A stretch of DNA of 29,684 nucleotides from an uncultured Prevotellaceae bacterium (GTDB taxonomy: Bacteria > Bacteroidota > Bacteroidia > Bacteroidales > Bacteroidaceae): NCBI GenBank assembly GCA_946624335.1, contig CAMOSA010000005.1:1-29684 (forward strand), given 5' to 3'. Below are positions 15,169 through 23,721 of this stretch, one piece after another; position 1 is the first letter of the stretch; each line of letters opens with the position of its first letter. The notes under the pieces were generated by a model that was not told the DNA's origin, made no database searches, and saw only the letters and a list, made by a program, of their open reading frames with translations. The position numbers and the translations under genes are program-made.

Positions 15169-16617
15169 ATGGGCGGCTTTTTCGGAACCATCAGCACAAA
15201 ACCCTGTATCACCGACCTCTACTACGGTACGGATTATAACTCACACCTCGGCACCAAGCGTGGCGGTCTGGCCACCTACTCGGCCGAGAAGGGCTTCTAT
15301 CGCAGTATCCACAACCTCGAGAACCAGTACTTCCGCACGCGCTTCGAAGCCGAGTTGCAGAAGTTCCCTGGCAACAGCGGTATCGGCGTGATCTCCGACA
15401 CCGACCCGCAACCCATCATGGTCAACTCGCACCTCGGGAAGATGGCTGTCGTGACGGTGGCCAAGATCAATAACCTCGACGAGCTGACGCGCGAACTACT
15501 GGCTGAGGGCGACCATTTCTCCGAGATGTCCAGCGGCAAGACCAATCCCACCGAGCTCGTCACGCTGCTCATCGCTCGCGGCAAGAGCTTCGTCGACGGC
15601 ATAGAGAATGTATATAATAAGGTGAAAGGCTCCTGCTCGATGCTCATCCTCACCGAGAACGGCATCATCGCTGCCCGCGACCGCCTCGGCCGCACGCCCA
15701 TCGTCATCGGTCAGCGTGAGGGCGCCTGGGCCGCCACGTCGGAGACGACGGCTTTCCCCAACCTGGGCTACGAGGTGAGCCATTTCGTCGGTCCCGGCGA
15801 GATCGTGCGTCTCACGGCCGACGGCCTCGAGCAGCTACGCGCTCCTGAGCAGGAGATGCAGGTGTGCTCTTTCCTGTGGGTCTACTACGGCTTTCCCACG
15901 TCGACCTACGAGGATCGCAACGTCGAGGCCATGCGCCACACCTGCGGACTGCTCATGGGACAGCAGGACGATACCGAGGTCGATCTGGTGGCTGGCATTC
16001 CCGACTCCGGCGTGGGGATGGCCACAGGCTATGCCGAGGGCATCGGCGCACCCTACCGAAGGGCCATCTCCAAGTACACGCCGACGTGGCCGCGATCTTT
16101 CATGCCGGGCAACCAGCTCACGCGAAACCTGGTGGCCAAGATGAAGCTCATACCGAATCGTGACGCCCTCAACGGCAAGCGGTGCCTTTTCTGTGACGAC
16201 AGTATCGTCAGGGGCACACAGCTGCGCGACAATGTGCGGGGCCTCTTCGACCTCGGTGCCAAGGAAGTGCACATGCGCATCGCCTGTCCGCCGCTCATCT
16301 ATGGCTGTCCGTACCTTAATTTCTCAGCCTCCAAGAGCGATATGGAACTGCTGACGCGACAGGTCATCCATGACCTCGAGGACGATCACGACAAGACACC
16401 CGGCGGCCTGGGCGGCGAAGCCTCCACGCCTCATGAGATCTTGCAGGAATACGCCCGCACCGACTCAGAGAAATACAAAGCCATGGTCACCGAGATGGGA
16501 CGTCGCCTCGGTCTCACCACGCTGCGGTTCAACACCCTCGAGATCCTCATCAAAGCCATCGGCCTTCCCAAGTCGCAAGTCTGTACGCATTGTTTCGACG
16601 GCTCCAGCCATTTCTGA
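15169..16617 (+). CDS. PurF-like amidophosphoribosyltransferase homologue lacking the glutaminase nucleophile
   Basis: 482 residues. The C-terminal half is a phosphoribosyltransferase with the PRPP loop CDDSIVRGT (342-350). Four cysteines sit where the Bacillus-type PurF binds a [4Fe-4S] cluster: Cys233, Cys380, Cys472 and Cys475 (VCTHC). The N-terminal half is recognisably an Ntn-type glutaminase (SETTAFPNLGYEV, RDRLGRTPIVIG). However, it starts MGGFFGTIS where PurF has MCG, so the catalytic N-terminal cysteine is a glycine. The GHxRYxT motif reads GVISDT and the oxyanion NG motif reads AKI. A stop codon (TGA 15163-15165) just upstream excludes a longer N-terminus. Canonical PurF makes phosphoribosylamine from PRPP and glutamine; this one cannot use glutamine in the usual way. 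As I recall, similar proteins are conserved in Bacteroides and routinely named amidophosphoribosyltransferase. No consensus promoter is visible. Confidence 0.85.
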   Translation: MGGFFGTISTKPCITDLYYGTDYNSHLGTKRGGLATYSAEKGFYRSIHNLENQYFRTRFEAELQKFPGNSGIGVISDTDPQPIMVNSHLGKMAVVTVAKINNLDELTRELLAEGDHFSEMSSGKTNPTELVTLLIARGKSFVDGIENVYNKVKGSCSMLILTENGIIAARDRLGRTPIVIGQREGAWAATSETTAFPNLGYEVSHFVGPGEIVRLTADGLEQLRAPEQEMQVCSFLWVYYGFPTSTYEDRNVEAMRHTCGLLMGQQDDTEVDLVAGIPDSGVGMATGYAEGIGAPYRRAISKYTPTWPRSFMPGNQLTRNLVAKMKLIPNRDALNGKRCLFCDDSIVRGTQLRDNVRGLFDLGAKEVHMRIACPPLIYGCPYLNFSASKSDMELLTRQVIHDLEDDHDKTPGGLGGEASTPHEILQEYARTDSEKYKAMVTEMGRRLGLTTLRFNTLEILIKAIGLPKSQVCTHCFDGSSHF

Positions 16618-16672
16618 TCCCCAACCCATGCTGTGGGTTTGGGCCGGATCACCCGGCTTGGGTAGAGTACTA

Positions 16673-16715
16673 CAGCAGCCCCTTCCGACGGGAAGAGGCT
16701 GCTGCTGTTTTTTTT
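16673..16715 (+). terminator. Rho-independent terminator of the PurF-like gene
   Basis: A long stem (CAGCAGCC paired with GGCTGCTG, continued through one mismatch by CTTCC/GGAAG) is followed by eight T residues (16708-16715). Two smaller hairpins precede it (ACCCA/TGGGT near 16624, GCCGG/CCGGC near 16643). The T-run overlaps the stop codon of the convergent murF-alr gene. Confidence 0.9.
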
Positions 16716-19191
16716 AGTCGATGTAGTAGACTCGCTTGACTCGTGGCGAGACGGAGGTGAGAATCTCGTAGGGGATGGTGCCGATCTTGTCGGACAGCAC
16801 GCTCGGCGGCAGCTGTGGCCCGAAGATGACGGCGGTGTCGCCTTCGCGGCAGTCGATGTCGGTGACGTCGATCATGCACACGTCCATACATATATTGCCG
16901 ACGTAAGGAGCCCGTTTCCCGTTGACAAGACAGTAGCCGTTGCCGCAGCCCAAGTGGCGGTTGAGGCCGTCGGCATAGCCGATGGGTAGTGCGGCGATAC
17001 GGCTGTCACGCGTCAGGTGACCACGGCGTGAATAGCCTACGGTGTCGCTGGCGGGGACGTCGTGAATCTGCAGTATCGTGGTCTTGAGCGTCGACACGAG
17101 GGCGAGGGGTGAGGCCGGCGTCGCCTGATTCGTGTGCGAGGCATCGCCTAAGGGGTTGACGCCATAGAGGCCGAGGCCGAGGCGTACCATGTCGCAATGG
17201 CGGTCGGGGAAGTGCTCGATGCCGGCGGAGTTGCAGATGTGGCGGAGGATGGGGTGGGGGAAGGCGGCTTGCAGCAGCCCCGAGGCCGCACGGAAGAGCG
17301 TCCACTGGCGCTCCGAGAAGGCGTCGAAGTCCTCGCTGTCAGAGCCCACGAAATGGGTGAAGACAGAGCGCGGGATCAAGGCTTTCTGGGCCTGCAGCCG
17401 GGCGATGAGGGCTTGAATCTCGGGGAACGTGGGCGTGCCGTCCTCGGCAGGTGCCCCTGCATGGCTGGCATCGAAGCCCAGACGGTGCATACCGGTGTCC
17501 AGCTTCACGTGGATAGGGAAGGCGGTGATGCCTTCGCGCTCGGCGGCATGAACGAGGGCGTCGAGCAGGCGGAAGCTGTAGACCTCAGGCTCCAGCTGGT
17601 ATTCGAAGAGCGTGTGGAAGGACGACATCTCCGGATTCATAATCATGATGTTAGCCGTGATGCCGGCGCGGCGCAGCTCGACACCTTCGTCGGCGACGGC
17701 GACGGCCAGGTAGTCGACGCCTTGGTCCTGTAGCGTCTTGGCCACTTCGACGGCACCGGCGCCGTAGGCCGAGGCTTTGACCATGCACACCATACGCGTC
17801 TCAGGACGCATGAAGGAGCGGTAGTAGTTCAGGTTGTTCACGACGGCAGAGAGGTTGACCTCGAGGATGGTCTCGTGGACTTTCTCGACGAGGGCGTCGG
17901 CGATACGGTCGAAGCGGGCCAGACGTGCCCCTTTGACGAGGATGATGCGGTCGTGCAACACGGCGAAAGCCGACGATGCCAGGAAGGCGTCGACGGTGGG
18001 GAAGCATACGATGTCCTGGCTCGTGGCCTGCCCGGAGGAGGCTGAGCCTGGCCTGACGTTAGCCATGCCCGCACTGACTTCATCGCCGATGCCTATGAAC
18101 TGATCGATGCCGTACTCCATGGTCAGCCGGGCCACCTGCGCATACAGTTCCGTCAGCGTGAGGCCCGTCTGTTTGATGTCGGAGAGGATGAGCGTGCGCT
18201 TGCGGCCGTCGGCATCGGGGCGGCGGCGCATGAAGTCGAGGGCTATCTCGAGGGAGCCCAGGTCGCTGTTGCAGGCGTCGGTGATGACGGTGCAATGGTT
18301 GCGGCCCTCCTTGACCTCCAGACGCAGCGCTACCGGCTCGAGGCGTCTCACGCGCTCCTGGATGACGTCTTCCGGCAGGCCCAGATAGCGGCAGAGGCAG
18401 ATGCAGTGGATAGCGTCCTCGCGGCTGGCGGCATCGAGGAACGGCACGTCGAAGTCCTGGGCGTGCCAGCCGATCAGCTCGCCGCCGAAGTCGCTCTGTG
18501 CGATGCATCCGGCGATCATCTCGTCGTCGGCATTATATATAAGTACTCGCGCGTTGTGGAACAGCTTCAGCTTCTCGCGGCATTTCTCCTCGCGGCTGCC
18601 GAAGTGCTCGTCGTGGGCCGACCCCAGATGCGTCATGATACCGATGGTGGGTTGTATAATGCTCTCGAGGGCGCTCATCTCGCCGGGCTCGCTGATGCCG
18701 GCCTCAAAGAGGCCAATGCCCGTCTGCTCGGTCAGTCGCCAGACGGACAGCGGCACGCCGATCTGTGAGTTCCACGAGCGTGGCGAGCGTGTCACGTTGT
18801 AGTCTGGTGCGAGCAGCTGATAGAGCCATTCCTTGACGATGGTCTTGCCGTTGGAGCCGGTGATGCCTACGACGGGGCAGGTGAATTCCTCGCGGTGGCG
18901 CTCGGCCAGACGCTGTAGTGCTTTCAGCGGAGAGGGTACGCGCAGGTAGTTGGCGTCCGCCTCGGGGTGGTCGGGCAGTTGGCTGACGACGAAGTTGCGC
19001 ACACCTCGGCGGTAGAGTTCAGGGATATAGCGGTGGCCGTCGTTCTTCTGTGTTCGGATGGCGAAGAATAGCGATTCTTCGGGGAAGATCAGGGAGCGGC
19101 TGTCGGTCAGCAGCCAGTCGATGCGTGTCTCGGCGCTGCCGAAGCGATGGGCGCCGATGAGTGCGGTGATGGTAGAGATTGCGTAGGTCAT
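16714..19191 (-). CDS. murF-alr: Bifunctional UDP-MurNAc-tripeptide:D-Ala-D-Ala ligase / alanine racemase
   Basis: 825 residues, a fusion of two cytoplasmic peptidoglycan-precursor enzymes. Residues 1 to about 440 are a Mur ligase: ATP-binding loop GITGSNGKT (109-117), NSQIGVP (141-147), the FEAGISEPGEM segment (162-172) and THLGSAHDEHFG (187-198). This half adds D-Ala-D-Ala to UDP-MurNAc-tripeptide. Residues about 441-825 are a PLP-dependent alanine racemase: MVKASAYGAG with the PLP lysine Lys472, HVKLDTGMHRLGF, VRLGLGLYGV, and the second catalytic Tyr720 in TVGYSRRG. This half makes the D-alanine needed for the substrate. The fusion is known in Bacteroidetes. It follows the GSCFA gene by 39 bases on the same strand, with no promoter between. 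Confidence 0.96.
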   Translation of the reverse strand: MTYAISTITALIGAHRFGSAETRIDWLLTDSRSLIFPEESLFFAIRTQKNDGHRYIPELYRRGVRNFVVSQLPDHPEADANYLRVPSPLKALQRLAERHREEFTCPVVGITGSNGKTIVKEWLYQLLAPDYNVTRSPRSWNSQIGVPLSVWRLTEQTGIGLFEAGISEPGEMSALESIIQPTIGIMTHLGSAHDEHFGSREEKCREKLKLFHNARVLIYNADDEMIAGCIAQSDFGGELIGWHAQDFDVPFLDAASREDAIHCICLCRYLGLPEDVIQERVRRLEPVALRLEVKEGRNHCTVITDACNSDLGSLEIALDFMRRRPDADGRKRTLILSDIKQTGLTLTELYAQVARLTMEYGIDQFIGIGDEVSAGMANVRPGSASSGQATSQDIVCFPTVDAFLASSAFAVLHDRIILVKGARLARFDRIADALVEKVHETILEVNLSAVVNNLNYYRSFMRPETRMVCMVKASAYGAGAVEVAKTLQDQGVDYLAVAVADEGVELRRAGITANIMIMNPEMSSFHTLFEYQLEPEVYSFRLLDALVHAAEREGITAFPIHVKLDTGMHRLGFDASHAGAPAEDGTPTFPEIQALIARLQAQKALIPRSVFTHFVGSDSEDFDAFSERQWTLFRAASGLLQAAFPHPILRHICNSAGIEHFPDRHCDMVRLGLGLYGVNPLGDASHTNQATPASPLALVSTLKTTILQIHDVPASDTVGYSRRGHLTRDSRIAALPIGYADGLNRHLGCGNGYCLVNGKRAPYVGNICMDVCMIDVTDIDCREGDTAVIFGPQLPPSVLSDKIGTIPYEILTSVSPRVKRVYYID

Positions 19192-19230
19192 TCGTGATGA
19201 AAGTGAGATGGTGTGATGTTTTTCTTTGTT

Positions 19231-20148
19231 TTAGAATTCAATTTGATATTTGGCCATGAGGTCGCACAGCCGCTGACGGGTCTGCTCCTGGAAGTGCAGG
19301 GCTGCTGGCGACTCGGGATCGTCGGGGCGGTGGTCCAGGGCCTTGCGGATCGGCTCGTAGTCGTAGAGGTAGCGGCGCGTCTCGCTGTCGACGCATTGTT
19401 CGACGAAGCGCTCCCAGATATAGTCGATGGCTTGGCTGGAAGGGTGCAGCAGGTCGGGGTTGTAGAAGCGGTAGTCGCGCAGCTCGTCGAGCATCAGCTC
19501 GTAGGCCGGGAAATAGCAGGCTTGGTCCGGCCGGCGGCGTACGACGGCGTCGACGGCCAGCAGCAGCGTCGCCTTGGCCAGCTGGCTCTCATGGTAGCCG
19601 TATTTGGCATAGCGAAACGGCGAGACGGTGAAGACGACCTGCGCCCGATGGAACAGGCGGCACAGCTGTTCCAGCATATCCGTACACTCCTCGACGCTCA
19701 GCGCACGCTCGGTGAATTCGCTCTGCGGGCGCTTGTGGCAGTTGCCGACGACGAACGATGGACCGTGCTCGTAGCAACGGTTGGTGCCGAGGGTGATGAT
19801 GATGGTCGTGGGGTTCCACTCCACCAGCTTGCCGCGTGCCGAGATGACGCCGGCGCGGCAGGCCTCGAGGGTCGACGCGTTGAAGTGGCTGTCCGTCAGC
19901 CAGCAGTGCCATCGCTCGTCGGCGTCCTGAAAATAGAAGTCGTCCGACAGCAGGTCGGCGGTGAGGATGCTCAAGATACTCTGCGGGTTGTAGAGCACGC
20001 CAAAGGGGTTGACGAGCGCCGGCAGACCGCTGTGACGCATCTTCGTGCCGATGTGCTCGGCAAAGCACGAACCGATGAAAGCGACGCGGTTGCGGAGGCT
20101 GATGGGTTGATGAAGGCCGGAGATTTCGACCGTTGTAATCAGTTTCAT
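19231..20148 (-). CDS. GSCFA-domain protein
   Basis: 305 residues from the ATG at 20148. The frame stays open up to 20337, but the family begins at MKLITTVEIS and the extension is AT-rich promoter DNA. The signature GSCFAEHIG is at residues 26-34, followed by NPFGVLYNP (about 48-56), a TLGTNRCYE segment near 138 and a VSPFRY segment. The order (GSC serine near the N-terminus, LGTN, then a DxxHPS-like YNPDLLHPSSQAIDYIWE near 235) is like SGNH/GDSL-type hydrolases, and I infer an esterase-like fold. The biological role is not established. It is probably co-transcribed with murF-alr, which hints at an envelope role. Confidence 0.88.
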   Translation of the reverse strand: MKLITTVEISGLHQPISLRNRVAFIGSCFAEHIGTKMRHSGLPALVNPFGVLYNPQSILSILTADLLSDDFYFQDADERWHCWLTDSHFNASTLEACRAGVISARGKLVEWNPTTIIITLGTNRCYEHGPSFVVGNCHKRPQSEFTERALSVEECTDMLEQLCRLFHRAQVVFTVSPFRYAKYGYHESQLAKATLLLAVDAVVRRRPDQACYFPAYELMLDELRDYRFYNPDLLHPSSQAIDYIWERFVEQCVDSETRRYLYDYEPIRKALDHRPDDPESPAALHFQEQTRQRLCDLMAKYQIEF

Positions 20149-20152
20149 GCGA

Positions 20153-20160
20153 CAAAGATA
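20153..20160 (-). promoter_or_regulatory. -7 box almost touching the GSCFA start codon
   Basis: The minus strand reads TATCTTTG, a perfect -7 match, with only 4 bases between its last G and the ATG at 20148. If used, the transcript would start at or next to the ATG. No -33 TTTG is seen at the expected position. Confidence 0.55.
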
Positions 20161-20237
20161 AGCATTTTCTCGGTGATTATGTATCTCCGAAGCTGAAAAA
20201 TTACAAAAAGCAATGAATAATGATAAAAACTTTCGAC

Positions 20238-20273
20238 TTTGAACTTTAAACTTTAAACTTTTGCCTATCTTTG
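20238..20273 (+). promoter_or_regulatory. dxs promoter with heptamer repeat in its spacer
   Basis: TATCTTTG (20266-20273) is a perfect -7 box 17 bases before the dxs ATG. Upstream lies a 7-bp repeat: TTTGAAC (20238-20244), TTTAAAC (20245-20251), TTTAAAC (20252-20258), then TTTTG. The only TTTG at a plausible -33 position (20238-20241) gives a 24-bp spacer, longer than the usual 19 or so. Confidence 0.65.
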
Positions 20274-20290
20274 CCCCGAAAATCGAAGTA

Positions 20291-22195
20291 ATGGCAGAAA
20301 TAAACCATACAGAGTTCCCCCTGTTGGAACGTATCACGTTGCCGGCTTATCTGCGCCAGTTGCCCTTGGAGCAGCTGCCGCAGGTGTGCCGTGAACTGCG
20401 GCAGGACATCATCCAGGAGCTGTCGGGCAACCCCGGGCACTTCGCCTCAAGCCTCGGCGTAGTGGAATTGACGGTGGCGCTGCATTATGTCTACAACACG
20501 CCTTACGACCGCATCGTCTGGGACGTCGGTCATCAGGCCTACGGCCATAAGATCCTGACGGGCCGTCGCGAGGTCTTTCGCACCAACCGCCACCTCGGAG
20601 GCATCAAGCCTTTCCCCTCGCCAGAGGAGAGTGAGTATGACGCGTTCACCGCCGGACACGCCTCAAACAGCATCAGCGCCGCCCTCGGTATGGCGCTGGC
20701 GGCCAAGGCGAAGCATGAGGACGACCGCCACGTCGTCGCTGTCATCGGCGACGGTGCCATGAGCGGAGGCCTTGCCTTTGAGGGGCTGAATAATGCCGCT
20801 AACACCCCTAACGATGTGCTCATCATCCTCAACGACAACAACATGAGCATCGACCGCAGCGTGGGTGGCATGAAGAATCTGTTGCACCAACTGCAGACCA
20901 ATCCCACCTATAACCGCATCCGCTACAAGGCTTCGCGCCAGCTCCTCTCGTGGGGCTGGATGAGCGAGGAACGCAAGCGCGGTATCCTTCGCTTTAACAA
21001 TTCGCTCAAGAGCCTCATCAATCACCAGCAGAACGTATTCGAAGGTATGGACATCCGATACTTCGGACCCACCGACGGCCACGACGTGATCGACCTGGTG
21101 AGGACGTTACGGACGATCAAGGACATGAGCGGCCCCAAGCTGCTGCACATCCACACCGTCAAGGGTAAGGGCTTCGAGCCCGCTGAACATGGAGGGGCGC
21201 TGTGGCACGCTCCCGGCAGGTTTGATCCGCAGACGGGTGAGCTTATCAAGGCTGACGAGACAGGCCTGCCACCCAAGTTCCAGGATGTGTTCGGCCATAC
21301 CTTATTGGAACTCGCCCGGCAGAACGAGCGCATCGTCGGCGTCACACCGGCCATGCCGACAGGCTGCTCGATGAACATCATGATGGAAGCCATGCCTGGC
21401 CGGGCCTATGACGTCGGCATCGCCGAAGGTCACGCCGTGACGTTCTCGGCCGGTATGGCCAAGGATGGCCTGTTGCCGTTCTGCAATATCTACAGCTCGT
21501 TTGCCCAGCGTGCTTATGACAATCTAATACACGATGTCTGTATCTCACGATTGAATGTCGTGCTGTGCCTGGACCGTGCCGGCCTCGTCGGCGAAGACGG
21601 CCCTACCCACCACGGCGCCTTCGACCTGGCCTATCTGCGCCCCATCCCCAACCTGACCGTCGCCTCGCCCATGGATGAGCATGAGTTACGCCACCTGATG
21701 TATACGGCGCAGCTGCCCGACCGCGGTCCCTTCGTCATCCGCTATCCTCGCGGCCGTGGCTCTCAGCCCGACTGGCGTTGTCCGATGCAGGAAGTGCCCA
21801 TCGGACGCGGACGGCGCCTCAAGGAGGGACGTGACATCGCCGTGCTGACCATAGGTCCCATCGGCGTGACGGCGCAGGCTGCTATCCGCCAGGCCGAGGC
21901 CGAACGGCCGGAGCTCAGCATCGGGCACTATGATATGCGGTTCCTCAAGCCCCTGGACGAACGCCTGCTGACCGAGGTCGCGACACGCTACAAGCGTATC
22001 GTCACCGTCGAGGACGGCGTGCGCAACGGAGGACTCGGATCGGCGGTGCTCGAGTGGCTGGCCGACCATGGGATGGCGCTGCCGGTGACGAGGCTGGGGC
22101 TGCCCGACCGTTTCGTCGAACACGGACCCTGCAAGGATCTGTACCGGATATGCGGTATCGACGCCGAAGGCATCAAGAATACGTTAACCCGTTGA
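20291..22195 (+). CDS. dxs: 1-deoxy-D-xylulose-5-phosphate synthase
   Basis: 634 residues from the ATG at 20291, chosen because the -7 box at 20266-20273 lies just upstream and would overlap an earlier ATG at 20261. The enzyme condenses pyruvate with glyceraldehyde 3-phosphate to DXP, the first step of the MEP isoprenoid pathway. It uses thiamine diphosphate and Mg2+. Visible are WDVGHQAYGHKILTGR (about 77-92), the ThDP/Mg motif GDGAMSGG...NDNN (153-184), and LDRAGLVGEDGPTHHG (about 424), the transketolase pyrimidine-binding segment. The C-terminal transketolase domain begins near residue 500. trkA follows after 86 bases, probably in the same transcript. Confidence 0.96.
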   Translation: MAEINHTEFPLLERITLPAYLRQLPLEQLPQVCRELRQDIIQELSGNPGHFASSLGVVELTVALHYVYNTPYDRIVWDVGHQAYGHKILTGRREVFRTNRHLGGIKPFPSPEESEYDAFTAGHASNSISAALGMALAAKAKHEDDRHVVAVIGDGAMSGGLAFEGLNNAANTPNDVLIILNDNNMSIDRSVGGMKNLLHQLQTNPTYNRIRYKASRQLLSWGWMSEERKRGILRFNNSLKSLINHQQNVFEGMDIRYFGPTDGHDVIDLVRTLRTIKDMSGPKLLHIHTVKGKGFEPAEHGGALWHAPGRFDPQTGELIKADETGLPPKFQDVFGHTLLELARQNERIVGVTPAMPTGCSMNIMMEAMPGRAYDVGIAEGHAVTFSAGMAKDGLLPFCNIYSSFAQRAYDNLIHDVCISRLNVVLCLDRAGLVGEDGPTHHGAFDLAYLRPIPNLTVASPMDEHELRHLMYTAQLPDRGPFVIRYPRGRGSQPDWRCPMQEVPIGRGRRLKEGRDIAVLTIGPIGVTAQAAIRQAEAERPELSIGHYDMRFLKPLDERLLTEVATRYKRIVTVEDGVRNGGLGSAVLEWLADHGMALPVTRLGLPDRFVEHGPCKDLYRICGIDAEGIKNTLTR

Positions 22196-22281
22196 CGCCG
22201 GGCGCGCTGGGGATCCCGACATGAGTTAGCCCTCGACGGGCTGAACACTATAACTCCACGTAGACACAAGACGACAGACCT

Positions 22282-23661
22282 ATGAAAATCATCATTGCCG
22301 GTGCGGGAGCCGTGGGCAGTCATCTGGCTGCGCTCTTGACCAAGGAAAATCACGATATCGTGCTCATCGATCCCGACGAGCAGAAGATGGCTGATGCCGT
22401 CGAAGGCATGGACCTGATGACGCTCAACGTCTCGCCGACGAGCATCAGCGGACTGAAGGAGGCCGGCACGCCGCAGGCCGACCTGTTCATCGCCGTGACA
22501 CCTTCCGAGACGAAGAACCTCACCTGCTGTATGCTCGCCAACAGCCTCGGAGCCAAGAAGACCGTGGCACGCATCGACAATGGCGAATACCTGGAGCCCA
22601 AGAACCGCGACTTCTTCACTTCGGTGGGCATCGGCTCGCTGATTTATCCCGAGGAGCTGGCGGCACAGGAAATCGTCGATGGCGTACGGCGTTCGTGGGT
22701 GCGACAGTGGTGGGAGGTGCACGGCGGAGCGCTGATGATCCTCGGCATCAAGCTGCGCGAGGAGGCCACGGCGCTCTACGGACAGCAGCTGAGGCAGTTG
22801 TGCCCGCCCGACTCACCTTATCATATCGTGGCCATCAAGCGCGACGAGGAGACCATCATTCCGGGCGGTCTGGATGAGCTGAAACTCGGCGATATTGCCT
22901 ATTTCATGACGACGAAGCGTTTTGTGCCGAACATCCGTCAGCTCGTCGGCAAAGAGAGCTATCCCGACGTCAAGAAGGTGATGATCATGGGGGGCGGGCG
23001 CATTGCGGTGCAGACATGTCATCGCTTGCCCGACTATATGGACGTCAAGCTGATCGAGCAGGACATCGACCGCTGTCGCAAGCTTACGGAACTGCTCGAC
23101 AATGACAACGTGCTGATCATCAACGGCGACGGCCGTGACACGCAGCTGCTGCAGGAGGAAGGCATACGTCAGACGCAGGCTTTCTGTGCGCTGACGCCGG
23201 ACACCGAGACCAATATCCTGGCCTGCCTCGCCGCCAAGCGGATGGGTGTCCGCAAGACGGTGGCCATGGTCGAGAACACCGATTATATCACGATGGCCGA
23301 GAAGCTGGACATCGGCACGATCATCAACAAGAAAGCCATCGCGGCCAGTCACATTTATCAGATGTTACTTGATGCCGACGTGGCCAGCGTGAAAAGCCTC
23401 ACCATCGCCGATGCTGACGTGGCCGAGCTCGACGTGGCCGAGGGGGCTATGGTGACGCGCGAACCGGTGATGAAGCTGGGGCTGCCCAAGGGCATCACCA
23501 TCGGAGGCATCGTGCGCAACGGCGAGGGAATTCTCGTCAACGGACGCACACAGATCCAGGCTGGCGACCGCGTCGTCGTCTTCTCGCGAACGGCGCTCTT
23601 CAAACAGCTCGACCGCTACTTCAAGAAACCCGAAGGAGGCCTCTTCTCCATCTTCCATTGA
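22282..23661 (+). CDS. trkA: Trk system K+ uptake regulatory subunit TrkA
   Basis: 459 residues, a cytoplasmic gating ring subunit for TrkH. There are two tandem RCK modules. The first Rossmann domain starts MKIIIAGAGAVGSHLA and the second starts VKKVMIMGGGRIAVQT near residue 235. Each is followed by a small RCK_C domain, the second containing GITIGGIVRNGEGILVNGRTQI near residue 410. They bind NAD(H) or ATP to control channel opening. It is the likely partner of the trkH at 13525, although the two genes are not adjacent. It follows dxs and ends at a strong terminator. Confidence 0.94.
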   Translation: MKIIIAGAGAVGSHLAALLTKENHDIVLIDPDEQKMADAVEGMDLMTLNVSPTSISGLKEAGTPQADLFIAVTPSETKNLTCCMLANSLGAKKTVARIDNGEYLEPKNRDFFTSVGIGSLIYPEELAAQEIVDGVRRSWVRQWWEVHGGALMILGIKLREEATALYGQQLRQLCPPDSPYHIVAIKRDEETIIPGGLDELKLGDIAYFMTTKRFVPNIRQLVGKESYPDVKKVMIMGGGRIAVQTCHRLPDYMDVKLIEQDIDRCRKLTELLDNDNVLIINGDGRDTQLLQEEGIRQTQAFCALTPDTETNILACLAAKRMGVRKTVAMVENTDYITMAEKLDIGTIINKKAIAASHIYQMLLDADVASVKSLTIADADVAELDVAEGAMVTREPVMKLGLPKGITIGGIVRNGEGILVNGRTQIQAGDRVVVFSRTALFKQLDRYFKKPEGGLFSIFH

Positions 23662-23668
23662 ACGTCAA

Positions 23669-23699
23669 CCGGCGGCGAACGTCCGCCGGGCTTTTTTTT
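23669..23699 (+). terminator. Rho-independent terminator of the dxs-trkA unit
   Basis: A perfect 7-bp GC stem CCGGCGG/CCGCCGG (23669-23675 and 23683-23689) with a 7-base loop is followed by GC and eight T residues (23692-23699). It begins 7 bases after the trkA stop. Confidence 0.93.
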
Positions 23700-23721
23700 A
23701 ACCTATTTAATTATTAAAGTC

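Noticed and set aside
20149..20337. 63-residue N-terminal extension of the GSCFA protein
   Set aside because: The extension is AT-rich, covers divergent promoter DNA, and lies outside the conserved family start at MKLITTVEIS.
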